Part shown: positions 18,980-27,375 of the stretch, piece by piece
Layout: every line of letters starts with the position of its first letter
Numbering within the stretch: the first letter of the stretch is position 1
Assembly: GCA_017654935.2 (NCBI GenBank)
Contig: CM065713.1
Span: forward strand, 11,455,386-11,519,385
DNA length: 64,000 nt
Direction: 5' to 3'
Source: Phymorhynchus buccinoides
Lineage: Eukaryota; Mollusca; Gastropoda; Neogastropoda; Raphitomidae
Program-made: the position numbers and the translations under genes
Notes under the pieces: model-generated
Databases searched by the model: none
What the model was told of the DNA's origin: nothing
What the model saw: the letters and a program-made list of their open reading frames with translations, nothing else

Positions 18980-19325
18980 CATGAATAAGTATACCCGAGT
19001 TCGAACCTGGGTACAGGGGATATTTCCTCTCACTTTGCACTAGGCCTTACGGTCTGAACGTGGAGTCTTTCGGATAAGACGATAAACCGAGGTGCTGTGT
19101 GCCCATGCACTTAGCACACGTTAAACCCAGTGGCAACGAAAAAGTTGACATTTGGTCAAAATTTAACCCCCCCTCCTTTTCCTTCCTCATCAGTCGCTCA
19201 AAAATGGCATGCCAAAAATAATAATGGGTGGCGTGCCTCTGGCTGCGACACTCTTTCCAGGTGGGAGCAACCCGAATTTCATATATAGCCTCTGTGACTA
19301 TTAAGTACCTAAACAAAGCAACAAC
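18980..19325 (+). mobile_element. tRNA-related SINE with conserved central domain
   Basis: B-box-like GAGTTCGAACC at 18998, CTTTGCACTAGGCC, TTTCGGATAAGACGATAAAC, GTGCCCATGCACTTAGCAC, AACCCAGTGGCAACGAAAAA, and a tail GGGAGCAACCCGAATTTCA...AAGTACCTAA. The middle resembles the Nin-DC-type SINE core (recalled). The A-box region is lost. It is related to 31308-31700. Confidence 0.75.
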
Positions 19326-19522
19326 CTAAATACCTAATAAGTGAAACAAAGAAGGGAAAATATTTGCGCACGTGCCCGAATTTCCCCTGTATGCGCCAAC
19401 TTTTATCCTTCTTTCTTCCACTTACTTAGGGATTTCCGTACGGAACTTACGCATCTAATGTGAACCCGGCCTTAGGCTAGAAAAAGTTAACCAGGCCCGA
19501 AATCCTGTGTGTTTGTGTGCAG

Positions 19523-19607
19523 GTGGAGATTCCCTTGGTGCTGCTGAATTCAGAGGATGACCCCATTGTGCCCTCTCCGCTGTTGAAACACGCTCGCAAT
19601 TACGCAG
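19523..19607 (+). CDS. ABHD2: ABHD2-like exon 8: catalytic acid
   Basis: Acceptor TTTGTGTGCAG, phase 0. It encodes residues 321-349: VEIPLVLLNSEDDPIVPSPL, LKHARNYA. The DDP in LNSEDDPIVP (residues 332-334) matches the acid position of ABHD2 (LVNAADDPLV). The donor GCAG|GTAAGA is phase 1. Intact. Confidence 0.92.
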
Positions 19608-19809
19608 GTAAGAAATTTTGCATGTTCCAAAAAAATTGAAATAGACTTCTGAGGCAGTGTGTGTGCTGTGTTATTATTTGTGGATGAGTGGGATTTTCTT
19701 GCTACGGTGAAGTGGTTAGTATTATTTTAGATCTGCATGCATGGCGTCTCGCTTCTTCGTTGCGTGTTTGATTATCATCTGAAAGAGGTAAAATATCGGT
19801 ATATATCCG

Positions 19810-19954
19810 TTATTAGGATTTGCGAGTGTGATATTGCTTTTATCCTATCTCAAGTGGCTTGCTGTTTATCACACTCGGTCTCCGACCGAGTGTGATAAAC
19901 AGCAAGCCACTCGAGATAGGATAAAAGCAATATCTCACTCGCAAATCCTAATAA
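19810..19954. mobile_element. Near-perfect 145-bp palindrome (hairpin MITE)
   Basis: Left arm TTATTAGGATTTGCGAGTGT ... TTATCACACTCGGTC, centre TC, right arm GACCGAGTGTGATAAAC ... CTCGCAAATCCTAATAA. The arms are about 70 bp each with only a few mismatches. Confidence 0.9.
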
Positions 19955-19957
19955 CTG

Positions 19958-19998
19958 ATAGTGGTGCCTAAATGCGACATTGGTGGTTGAAGGGTTTA
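19958..19998 (-). mobile_element. TTAA-MITE family 1 end remnant
   Basis: GTGGTGCCTAAATGCGACAT, TGGTGGTTGAAGGGTTTA is the reverse-orientation terminus only. Confidence 0.6.
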
Positions 19999-20097
19999 TG
20001 GGGAGGGTCTTGAGAGGGAGGTTGCCTTATGCTAGTCCCGCAAGATATGGGGGGGAGGGGGGTGTTAAAGCGCCCCATTGTTGTCATTTGTTTTCAG

Positions 20098-20291
20098 AGT
20101 CTCACAGCCAGGCGATGTTCGTGACGACCAAGCACGGGGGTCACCTGGGATACTTCGAGAACGGGTTCATCCGGCCCCACACCACGTCGTGGATCGACCG
20201 CTTCGTGTGCCAGCTGGCCAACGCCATTGTCGCCTACTCTGCGCAGCGCAAGATGGACGGTTTCTCGCCGCAGGTCCCTTTGCACGTGAAG
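20098..20291 (+). CDS. ABHD2: ABHD2-like exon 9: catalytic histidine; two possible ends
   Basis: Acceptor TTGTTTTCAG, phase 1. It encodes residues 349-413: SQAMFVTTKHGGHLGYFENG, FIRPHTTSWIDRFVCQLANA, IVAYSAQRKMDGFSPQVPLH. HGGHLG carries the predicted catalytic His (about 364), and TSWIDRFVCQLANAI matches the last helix of ABHD2. After CACGTGAAG the sequence reads GTAGTGTAA. It can be a phase-0 donor joining exon 10, or be read through as Val-Val-stop (20298-20300), giving a 415-residue protein close to the vertebrate length of 425. Which end is used cannot be decided from sequence. Confidence 0.92.
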
Positions 20292-20301
20292 GTAGTGTAA
20301 C

Positions 20302-20385
20302 GTATTAGGTATTAGGCACTTTATAGTCACAGAGGCATCTCAGTGACATTTTGGTTGTTCCTATCTGGAGAGCGCATCAGGAAAC
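20302..20385 (-). mobile_element. SINE tail fragment, reverse
   Basis: GTATTAGGTATTAGGCACTT, TATAGTCACAGAGGC and GAGAGCGCATCAGG are the complement of the SINE 3' end seen at 19260-19320 and 31630-31700. Confidence 0.6.
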
Positions 20386-20399
20386 TGTCTTGAGCAATC

Positions 20400-20612
20400 G
20401 AAGAAGAAGAAGGAATAGGTTTTTTGGGGGGGGAATTACAGGCAGGAGAACGGGCCAATATGTCAGAAAAAATAGTACGATACATGTAGTAAGAAAAAAG
20501 GAAAAAGGTGGGAGTCAAAGAGAGTGAAAGATTAGAGGAAGTTGCTAGCACAGAACTTCCAGAAGGTGGAGAACTGTTTGTACGAAAGACCACCCGCCGG
20601 GATCCCCACAGG
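20400..20612 (+). mobile_element. Repeat X, truncated copy
   Basis: AGAAGAAGAAGG, CAGGCAGGAGAACGGGCCAA, AGTCAAAGAGAGTGAAAGAT, CACAGAACTTCCAGAAGGTG, ending GGGATCCCCACAGG. Confidence 0.7.
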
Positions 20613-20692
20613 AAGAGACTTGTGGAAGGTGTATCTCTTGTCTCCTGTGTGTGTGTTTTAAGTTTTACTCCCTCGCTATATATATATTATAT

Positions 20693-21112
20693 GTACCGTA
20701 ATTTGCGGACTATAAGCTGCAACCTTTTGTTTTACCCCCCCCCCTGCGGCTAGTACAGTGCCGTGGCCTAAGCGTTACCGAAAGTGAAAGTAAACTCAAC
20801 TCAGTGGCATCCTTGATTCAGACCTTAGATCTGTGGCCTTGTTCACGGTTGATGACAAAAAAATCACCTTGATTTCAGTATATTTTTCACAAAATGATGA
20901 TCTGTTTCGCGGTCCGACACTTTCGTTTTGGCAGTCAACACACCAGCGATCAACTCTAGACTCAACCGGAAGCGGACGTTGTGCATCGCCACGCTTCCGG
21001 GGCTTATGCTTCGACGCGGCTTATGCGTTACTTTTTTCAGAATTTTATTTTTGAAGTAGGGGGTGCGGCTTATGCTACGAAGCAGCTTGTAGTCCGTGAA
21101 TTACGGTATATA
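20693..21112. mobile_element. TIR element (TACCGTAATTTGCGGACTAT ends)
   Basis: TACCGTAATTTGCGGACTAT at the left and AGTCCGTGAATTACGGTA at the right are inverted. Inside are GGCTTATGC/GACGCGGCTTATG-type blocks. It belongs to the same end family as 33123-35056, 46713-46891 and 54152-54326. Superfamily not assigned. Confidence 0.75.
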
Positions 21113-21269
21113 TCTGTCTCACTCTTATGTTTTGTCGTAATTTTTGTTGTGTTTTGTCGTAATTTTTGTTGTGTTTTGTCGTAATTTTTGGTTGGTTGTT
21201 TTTCTACTCCCAGTTCTTACAGAACGGGAGTACATTGGAATAGGACCGAGGGCTGTGCGTTGCCTGTCC

Positions 21270-21271
<2 letters not shown>

Positions 21272-21326
<55 letters not shown>
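21272..21326. repeat. (GT)n microsatellite
   Basis: About 54 nt of pure GT. Confidence 0.95.
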
Positions 21327-21327
<1 letters not shown>

Positions 21328-21382
21328 ATGTGTGTGACCAAAATGTGTTCCAGTCCGTAGTGCCTAAACCAATGAACCGATC

Positions 21383-21611
21383 TTAACCCCTTGACTGCCA
21401 CCAACGTATCATGTACCGACTTGATAACATCACTGATGATGTCATCAGATGAAGAGGAATAACTCTGATTTGCTGGCTTTTCCTCTTAACACAGTCAAGA
21501 GAGTTATATCCCCCGACCATTTTGCCAGATTGGCTCTATCAGTTGTCTTTTTCATGGCATGATTTGCCCAATGATTTTTTCTTTAATTTTCTCTGGCAGT
21601 CAAGGGATTAA
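21383..21611 (+). mobile_element. TTAA-MITE family 2, upstream of exon 10
   Basis: TTAA-CCCCTTGACTGCCACCAAC ... CTCTGGCAGTCAAGGGA-TTAA, 229 bp, with inverted CCCCTTGACTGCCA ends and internal GATGATGTCATCA. The flanks read ...ACCGATC-TTAA-TGAAACTTGG when the element is removed. It ends 39 bp before the exon 10 border. Relatives: 25337-25571 (reverse), 45576-45725 (truncated). Confidence 0.85.
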
Positions 21612-21650
21612 TGAAACTTGGTACAAATTTTTTTAAATTTTATTTATCAG

Positions 21651-22178
21651 GACAGGCCCTTACCTTCAAACGGCTCTCCTCAGAAATCATCATCATCATC
21701 ATCGCCTTCCATGATCGCTACTACTACCACCACCACAACTGCCGTCAAAGCTACCGCCGACTTCAGCAACGTTTTCGCCAAGGAGGACGCAAGCCACCGC
21801 CGAACCAGCCAGTCGGAAACCAGCATCCATCGAGCCACTCGAGCCAACACCACCGCTAGCGACGGTTGGGGGGGGAAAGGAGGAGGAGGAGGAGGGGGGG
21901 AAGGAGAAACCGATAGCAAAGACGACGACAACCACGACCTCGACGATGACGAAGAAACTGAACCAGGGGAGGAAACTGCAGCCCATTTAGGGGAAGTCGC
22001 CGCGGCCAGACTGGCGGAGACGGTGGTGATGAGCGAGGAGGAGGAGGAGGAAAACGGACTGACCTCCCTTGTGTTCGAGGAAGGGAGGCGCGTGTTGGAA
22101 TCGGCGGGGGGAGAATGCGTCGCGGCGGAAATGTCATGTGGTGATGGTGGGGGAGGGGGGAAAAGTATGGTGGCTTAA
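21651..22178 (+). CDS. ABHD2: ABHD2-like exon 10 (predicted): low-complexity C-terminal tail
   Basis: The T-rich tract and TTTATCAG at 21643-21650 make a good acceptor in phase 0, matching the exon 9 donor. The open frame runs 175 codons to a TAA: DRPLPSNGSPQKSSSSSSPS, poly-Thr, AVKATADFSNVFAKEDASHR, a Gly-rich run, DSKDDDNHDLDDDEETEPGE, EVAAARLAETVVMSEEEEEE, then NGLTSLVFEEGRRVLESAGG. It has no fold I recognise and looks disordered and acidic. Vertebrate ABHD2 has only a short tail here. The frame crosses G runs (about 21868-21875 and 21894-21900), so it depends on exact homopolymer length. Inferred from splice logic and codon continuity; a chance ORF is possible. Confidence 0.55.
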   Translation, partial: DRPLPSNGSPQKSSSSSSPSMIATTTTTTTAVKATADFSNVFAKEDASHRRTSQSETSIHRATRANTTASDGWGGKGGGGGGGEGETDSKDDDNHDLDDDEETEPGEETAAHLGEVAAARLAETVVMSEEEEEENGLTSLVFEEGRRVLESAGGECVAAEMSCGDGGGGGKSMVA

Positions 22179-22189
22179 GCGGGTTGTTG

Positions 22190-22440
22190 TTGTTGTTGTG
22201 GTGGGGGGGGGGGGGGGGGGGGTGTTTCTATTGGCTTCTGGTCTGCGCTACTCTCTGCTTGATCGTTGTTGCTCGTAATTATTTAATTAATTTATTTATT
22301 ATCGTCTGCTGAGAAAGCTTGTGGCTTAGCTTCCGTTCTTTGCTTTTGCTGCTGTATTATTTCTGTCTTGGTGGGGTTTTTTCAGTGTTTATTTGGCTGT
22401 AACCTGATTTTGTTTTTTACTGTCTTTTAACTGGCAGGTT
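22190..22440 (+). other. ABHD2: Probable 3' UTR
   Basis: (GTT)n, a poly-G run at 22203-22222 and AT-rich sequence follow the stop. No feature with its own coding evidence. Confidence 0.4.
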
Positions 22441-22895
22441 TTGTTTTTATTTTTGTTTGTGGCTCAAGCCACAAACCTATAACTCACTTTGTCGGTCTGT
22501 CGGTCGGTCCAAAATTGTCGCACATTTTGACAAAATGTCGCACATTTTGACAAAATGTCGCACATTTTGACAAAATGTCGCACTTCAAATGGAGGCTACA
22601 CTTCAAATTGAGGCCGCTCTTTAACATGATGTATTTTAAAAGCGTACAAAATAATAAACATACGTAATACAGACACTACAACAGACACGACGAGTATGCA
22701 GTGCTTCTTTTGATGAGCATAAGTAGGATACATAGTTTTAAATGTTTTCCAAAAGATATAAAAAGTTACGAAATGGTGCAGAGATAACATTCTGGTTTAC
22801 AGATTAAAATGATTGAAAAGCCAGGGGAGGTAACTCATGGTTGGAGTGGTAAAAATAGACCGCGTGCCGCAAACTATTGCGATTTCGCGCTTGTT
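22440..22895 (-). mobile_element. About 450-bp dispersed element, inverted partner of 6245-6690
   Basis: TTTGTGGCTCAAGCCACAAA hairpin, CCTATAACTCACTTTGTCGG, four copies of ACATTTTGACAAAATGTCG-like units, AAATTGAGGCCGCTCTTTAA, through to TTGCGATTTCGCGCTTGTTT. It matches 6245-6690 in reverse over its length. Confidence 0.75.
22653..22658 (+). promoter_or_regulatory. Possible poly(A) signal AATAAA
   Basis: It is the first plus-strand AATAAA after the exon 10 stop. It lies inside the repeat copy at 22440-22895, so its use is speculative. Confidence 0.25.
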
Positions 22896-22898
22896 TTC

Positions 22899-23153
22899 TT
22901 AACCCTTCCATGGCCACTGTCGCCTCTTGGCACCACAATGATTTAACACCCCATGTCGCTGAAAGGCATCAAATGAGGGTCTGGTATCCAGTGACCTTGA
23001 ATGTGTTCTTAATTTTGGGAGGTATAAGGACAGGCCCTATTTTATGCACGCCACAGAGGACTCCCCAATATTGCAGACATAATCTTTTCTATACTCAGGT
23101 AAGTGTAATGGAACGTTATAGCTAAAAAAAATGGCTAGTGTTGAAAGGGTTAA
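22899..23153 (+). mobile_element. TTAA-MITE family 1, subfamily B
   Basis: TTAA-CCCTTCCATGGCCACTGTCG, CCTCTTGGCACCACAATGAT ... TGGCTAGTGTTGAAAGGG-TTAA. Subfamily B reads GTCGCCTCTTGGCACC where A reads GTCGCATTTTAGCACC. Confidence 0.8.
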
Positions 23154-23294
23154 ATGCTTTCATTCACTTTTATTGTGTTGCTTTTTTTTCTCTGTCAAAG
23201 TTTCTGTTCTTTTTTTAAAATCCATTTTTCTGGGGTTTTTTTCCCTCTTTTTTTTCTTTTTTTTTCTTAAGCGCGTTTGTTCTCTTTTCCTGAA

Positions 23295-23857
23295 CAGACA
23301 AACCTCTATTTTAAGACTTCCAAAATGTCCGGAAAAATCGGTCGTAATTGGAGGGGTTGTATGACGGAGGTTTTCACTGGCAGCCGTAGAAAGAAAAAGT
23401 TCAGCACAGTTCATACTCTCTTCTTCATGCACACATACAATGACATATTAAAACTGGATTTGGGTCTTTCCAACTCCATAGGATTGTGCAATCGATGTAT
23501 TACAGTTTCACTTCGCCGACTTCTGTTAATCACCTCCACTCTCGTCCAAAGTCAGTGGTTTTCTTTTTCAAAGTCAGTGGTTTTCGTGCTTTTCCTACGC
23601 TTTCCGCCATCTTTTCTACAACAAGGGAAGCGACTCCGCTTTCAGGCCCTTGACCGTGGTTGTTTCCCTTTGCTCGAAGTCTATGCAGACGACAGCAACG
23701 GTCGTAAAAACCAACAAAATGGCGGTCGTAAGTCGCGTTTTAGAGGAAGTCGTTTAAGAGAGGTCGTTTACATAGTAAAATGCATCCGTGCCAACAAATC
23801 CGGTCTCAAATGAGAGGTGGTCGCTTAACAGAGGGTCGTAAAATAGGGGTTTGTCTG
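23295..23857. mobile_element. TIR element (CAGACAAACCTCTATTTTA ends)
   Basis: CAGACAAACCTCTATTTTAA at the left; CGTAAAATAGGGGTTTGTCT-G at the right. Repeated GGTCGTAA/GGTCGTTT blocks lie near both ends. Its ends resemble the CAGTGGAACCTC family. A direct repeat TCTGTCAAAGTTTCT...AAAATCCATTTTTCTG flanks it (23193-23231 and 23874-23913). The 178-residue frame across it is not a recognisable protein. Confidence 0.65.
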
Positions 23858-24235
23858 TATTGCGCTTTTTTTTTCTGTCAAAGTTTCTCTCCTTTTTTAA
23901 AAATCCATTTTTCTGCTACTGCTTTTGTTATGATAATCTGTGCTTGCATGCATCCATCACTTTTTGTGGGTTTTTTAAAATGTGCATCCGTCTTGTCTCT
24001 TTCTTCGTGTTCTTCTTTTTTTTTTTCTTCCCCCCCGCCCTCCCCCCCCTCTACCTTGTCTTTCTATGTGTCTTCTTTGTTTGTTTGTATCGCAGTTGTT
24101 TTATATTCTGTGTGCATCTGTGAAATTGTTCCGGTACTGTTCCATTTTGTTTCTCGGTGGATCGAAACGAAGGGCGTTCTGCTTCTTCCAAGTCGTCGGA
24201 AACTGCCAAATGACGCCCTTCCGCCGTACATTTAG

Positions 24236-24495
24236 AGTTCAATTCGGATGAGACTATAAACCGAGGTCCTGTGTGCCCATGCACTTAGCACGCATTAAAC
24301 CCAGTGGCAACGAAAAAGTTGTCATTTGTGTAAATTTACACCCCCCCCTCCTTCCTCATCGAAACTCGCATGCAAAATTAAAAAAAAAAAAAGTTGGGTG
24401 GCGCGCCTCTGGCTGCGACACTCTTCCATGTGGGAGCAACCCGAATTTCACAGACGCCTCTGTGACTATAAAGTACCTAATACCTAATAATACCT
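24236..24495 (+). mobile_element. tRNA-related SINE, 5'-truncated
   Basis: TTCGGATGAGACTATAAACC, GAGGTCCTGTGTGCCCATGC, AACCCAGTGGCAACGAAAAA, GGGAGCAACCCGAATTTCAC, AAGTACCTAATACCTAATAA. Confidence 0.75.
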
Positions 24496-24617
24496 ACTAC
24501 CTAATAACATACACACGATAAAATATTTGGTGCCGCATTGCAATTTTTATCAATGGCTGCTTCAAATCACGAGTGGGGTCTTTGTCCTTCTCTGAAGAAA
24601 ATCTCAGGGTTTTATCT

Positions 24618-24962
24618 TTTTCTTCTTCTTCTTCTTCTTCTTCGATCGCTCAGACAGTTTCCTGTCAATTATGAGCGCAGATGCGTCATGCTGCCATTAT
24701 GCGCCTAACTAAGAAATAATTAGGCCCAGCATGTCCGACTTCGGCTGGAGGAGGAAATCTTTTTGAAAGCGTTTCTTGAAAAAAGGCAGGGAGAATTGAC
24801 CGGTAAAGGCAGAAAGATAGTGGATGACAGCAAGCAAAGGGAAAAGGCAGAGTCAAAGAGAGTGACAGATTAGAGGAAGCTACAAGCACAGAACTTCCAG
24901 AAGGTGGCGGAACTTTTTATACAAAAGACCCCCCCCCCCGGTATCCCCACGGGGGTCAGGGT
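24618..24962 (+). mobile_element. Repeat X, head type a, full length
   Basis: (TTC)n, GATCGCTCAGACAGTTTCCT, GATGCGTCATGCTGCC, AACTAAGAAATAATTAGGCC, TCCGACTTCGGCTGGAGGAG, AGGCAGAGTCAAAGAGAGTG, CAAGCACAGAACTTCCAGAA, ending GGTATCCCCACGGGGG. It is the best reference copy of type a. Confidence 0.8.
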
Positions 24963-25336
24963 TTTATGGGTAACTTACTTGGACTTAGAAACTCCCACGA
25001 AGCGTGAGGCAGCCAGGGCGCTCACAACGCCTCTCTACGTTTCTGTGCTACAGCTTCTGTGCTACAGCATCTCGTTTCTTTTTTTGGCTCACTCGTGTTA
25101 ACTTCGAGGTTAAGCAATAAGTGAGTCTACAGTCTCCGGGGTGTTTAGGGGGTAAACTGTATTCTGAAAAAGAAAAGATAAGTTACAAATTAAAAACTCT
25201 TCTAGCACCTTGGGTGGATACATTCAACCCCCAAGACGTCACTCTAGACTCCCACACCCGAATGCAAAGACATTCACTTCCAAGCACCCTGCCATGTGGT
25301 TTTTATATATATAAGATTATGGCGGTGTTTCTTCCC

Positions 25337-25571
25337 TTAACCCTTTGACTGCCAGAGAAAATTAAAGGAAAAAACCCATTGGGCAAATCATGCCATGAAA
25401 AAGACAACTGATAGAGCCGATCTGGCAAAAATGGTCTGGGGATATATATAACTCTCTTGACTGTGTTAGAGCAAAAGCCAGCATATCAGGGTTATTCCTC
25501 TTCACCTGATGACATCATCAGTGATGTCATCAGGTCAGTACGTGATACGTTGGTGGCAGTCAAGGGGTTAA
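25337..25571 (-). mobile_element. TTAA-MITE family 2, intact
   Basis: TTAA-CCCTTTGACTGCCAGAGAA ... TTGGTGGCAGTCAAGGGG-TTAA, with the internal palindrome GATGACATCATCAGTGATGT. Reverse of 21383-21611. Confidence 0.85.
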
Positions 25572-25737
25572 AGCAACGTGTGCATTCTCCCAAAGAATAG
25601 TTACTTCCCTTTTGTCGGTTGAGATGCAACGGACAACCAAGAACATAGAAATTTTAATGGCGTTAGAAGAGTTTTAAAAAACCACCCCAAAAACAAATAA
25701 AGCCATGTGGGAAATATTCCTAGAGAGAGCTGAACAT

Positions 25738-25870
25738 CTTCTTCTTCTTCTGCGTTCCCAGGCCATAAGGCCACAATGGGTACGTATGGGTCCGTTTTCC
25801 AGTTTTCACTGGTCTCCTCCTTGCTGCATTCAGCTGACACATTCCGATTTCGGAGGAGCGCTGAACAGCA
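25738..25870 (+). mobile_element. Repeat X, head type b fragment
   Basis: TTCTTCTTCTTCTGCGTTCC, CAGGCCATAAGGCCACAATG, CATTCCGATTTCGGAGGAGC. Confidence 0.7.
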
Positions 25871-25929
25871 AACCTTCAAAGAAGACGATGGTCCTCACAC
25901 AGGCGTTTCAATCCTGAACCTTTCATGCT

Positions 25930-26177
25930 GCATCTAGGTCTCGACTCTTGAAGATCTTTAAGCTTTTTGGTACTTTCTAGTCACAGAAACTCGTCTGTGA
26001 AATTCGGGTTGCTCCCACTGGGAGAGCGCGTCGCTTTAGCCCTTTCAATGCTAGCATCTAGGTCTCGACTCTTGAAGATCTTTAAGCTTTTTGGTACTTT
26101 CTAGTCGCAGAAACTCGTCTGTGAAATTCGGGTTGCTCCCACTGGGAGAGCGCGTCGCTTTAGCCCTTTCAATGCTA
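25930..26177. repeat. 124-bp tandem duplication including a SINE tail and a MITE end
   Basis: GCATCTAGGTCTCGACTCTT begins at 25930 and again at 26054. Both units run to AGCCCTTTCAATGCTA with almost no differences (one A/G near 25983/26107). A recent duplication. Confidence 0.9.
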
Positions 26178-26405
26178 GCCATTCCTCAGCCAAAATTTAC
26201 CATTAAGCTTACCTGGGTAGAGAAAAGATTTCGTCTGCAATATTGGGGATTCCTCTGTGACATGCCGAAACTTCGGCCTATCCTTACCTCCCAACATTAA
26301 GAACATAAGGTCACTGGATACCAGACTCTCATTTGATGCCTTTTAGTGGCATGGGTGCTCAATCATTGTGGTGCCAAGAGGCGACAGTGGCGATGAAAGG
26401 GTTAG
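26160..26405 (-). mobile_element. TTAA-MITE family 1B with TTAG flanks
   Basis: TTAG-CCCTTTCAATGCTAGCCAT ... CGACAGTGGCGATGAAAGGG-TTAG. Both flanks read TTAG instead of TTAA. Confidence 0.75.
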
Positions 26406-26920
26406 TACAGTGCAGCCCATTTTTGCATGCTACGTGAGTTCGTGTTATCCATCCCACCGGCACAACACGGCCTACTACTCCTACCGAATAGTGGAATTGT
26501 CTTTAACGTGCGCGCAAGATCTTGCGCATGCGTTCGTACTCAGGACCTCGGTTTAACCCTTTCACCGCCAATGTCGCATCTTAGCTCCACAGTGGTTTAA
26601 CACCCATGTCACTAAAAGGCATCAAATCAGGGCCTGTTATCTGAAACCCTATTTTCTTAATTTTGGGAGGTAAGGATAGGCCTAATGTTACGCATGTCAC
26701 GGTGGAATTCCCAATATTGCATGGTTTTTTTCTCTACCCAGTTAAGTTTAATGGTATTGCTTGGCGGGGAAAGGGTTAAGGTCTCATCCGAAGGGACCAG
26801 GAAATAGGAGTAAAGTATCTTTCCCAAGGACGCAACACCGCGAATGGAGCTGGGTTCGAACCAGCGCACTCCACAAACCCGTTGGATTACGGGTGGCGAC
26901 TTACCAACTACACCACGGCG
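26406..26920 (-). mobile_element. tRNA-headed SINE, reverse, split by a MITE
   Basis: On the minus strand: GGCGCCGTGGTGTAGTTGGT (A-box region), CGCTGGTTCGAACCCAGC (B box), TTCCTGGTCCCTTCGGATGA-GACCTTAA, then, beyond the insert (26553-26779), AAACCGAGGTCCTGAGTACG and GCACGTTAAAGACAATTCCA. Order and motifs match a complete SINE. Confidence 0.75.
26553..26779 (+). mobile_element. TTAA-MITE family 1 inside the SINE
   Basis: CTCGGT-TTAA-CCCTTTCACCGCC ... CTTGGCGGGGAAAGGG-TTAA-GGTCTCATCC. Removing the element and one TTAA restores the SINE core around GACGTTAAACCGAGG (minus strand). Confidence 0.9.
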
Positions 26921-27289
26921 CCTCTCTGCGTTTCTGTACTACAGCATCTCGTTTTCCTTTTTGGGGCTCACTCGTGTTAACTTCGAAGTTAGCAATAAGT
27001 GAGTCTATAGTATGATAGTTGTTCGGTTGTGTGTGTGTGTGTGTGTTGCTTCCGTGGTCCAGTGTCCAAACTTTAACGTTGACATTTTCTCGGGAAATAG
27101 AAAGCGTACATTGTTCAAACTTTGCACACACATATAGATGTCCATGCAAGCTTTGAAACATTAATAACGATTATGATAAATATTAAATACTTAAAACAAC
27201 ACTGTAAGCAAATAATAAACAAATAACATTTTAGATTAGTGGGTTAGAGAGTATTCAAACAGGCAACATGAGTTAAGAAAGTATTCCAC

Positions 27290-27375
27290 AGTGAAAGCCT
27301 CGATAGCTCATTGCGTAGAGCTTCTGTCTCTCATGCCAATGGTTCCGGGTCCAATTCTCGGCACGGGCACTTTTT
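27290..27375 (+). mobile_element. tRNA-like SINE head fragment
   Basis: GCCTCGATAGCTCATTGCGT (A-box-like), then GGTTCCGGGTCCAATTC (degenerate B box) and CACGGGC. The cloverleaf is not convincing, so I read it as a SINE relic rather than a tRNA gene. Confidence 0.4.

Larger units (their letters stand above)
1030..22178 (+). other. ABHD2: ABHD2-like serine hydrolase gene (exon 1 UTR acceptor to stop of last exon)
   Basis: Ten coding exons assemble into an alpha/beta-hydrolase of the ABHD2 group: an N-terminal membrane anchor, the YVPPLLWGRSGHIQT block typical of ABHD2, GLSMG nucleophile elbow, EDDP acid and HGGHLG histidine. Vertebrate ABHD2 is a membrane 2-arachidonoylglycerol/ester hydrolase of about 425 residues. 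Here exons 1-9 give 413 codons, or 415 with read-through to an intronic stop, and exon 10 extends this to 588. All introns are GT-AG with compatible phases. An AG at 1028-1029 before the start codon suggests that 5' UTR exons lie outside the window. One extra base in exon 2 breaks the frame. Introns 1, 3, 4, 5, 6 and 7 are packed with transposons. Family identity is firm; the C-terminal model and transcription are inferred. Confidence 0.88.

Noticed and set aside
23277..23813. 178-codon ORF
   Set aside because: It spans the TIR element at 23295-23857. No recognisable motif, and composition as expected by chance.
27298..27370. tRNA gene
   Set aside because: A/B-box-like motifs, but no convincing acceptor and anticodon stems; better as a SINE head.
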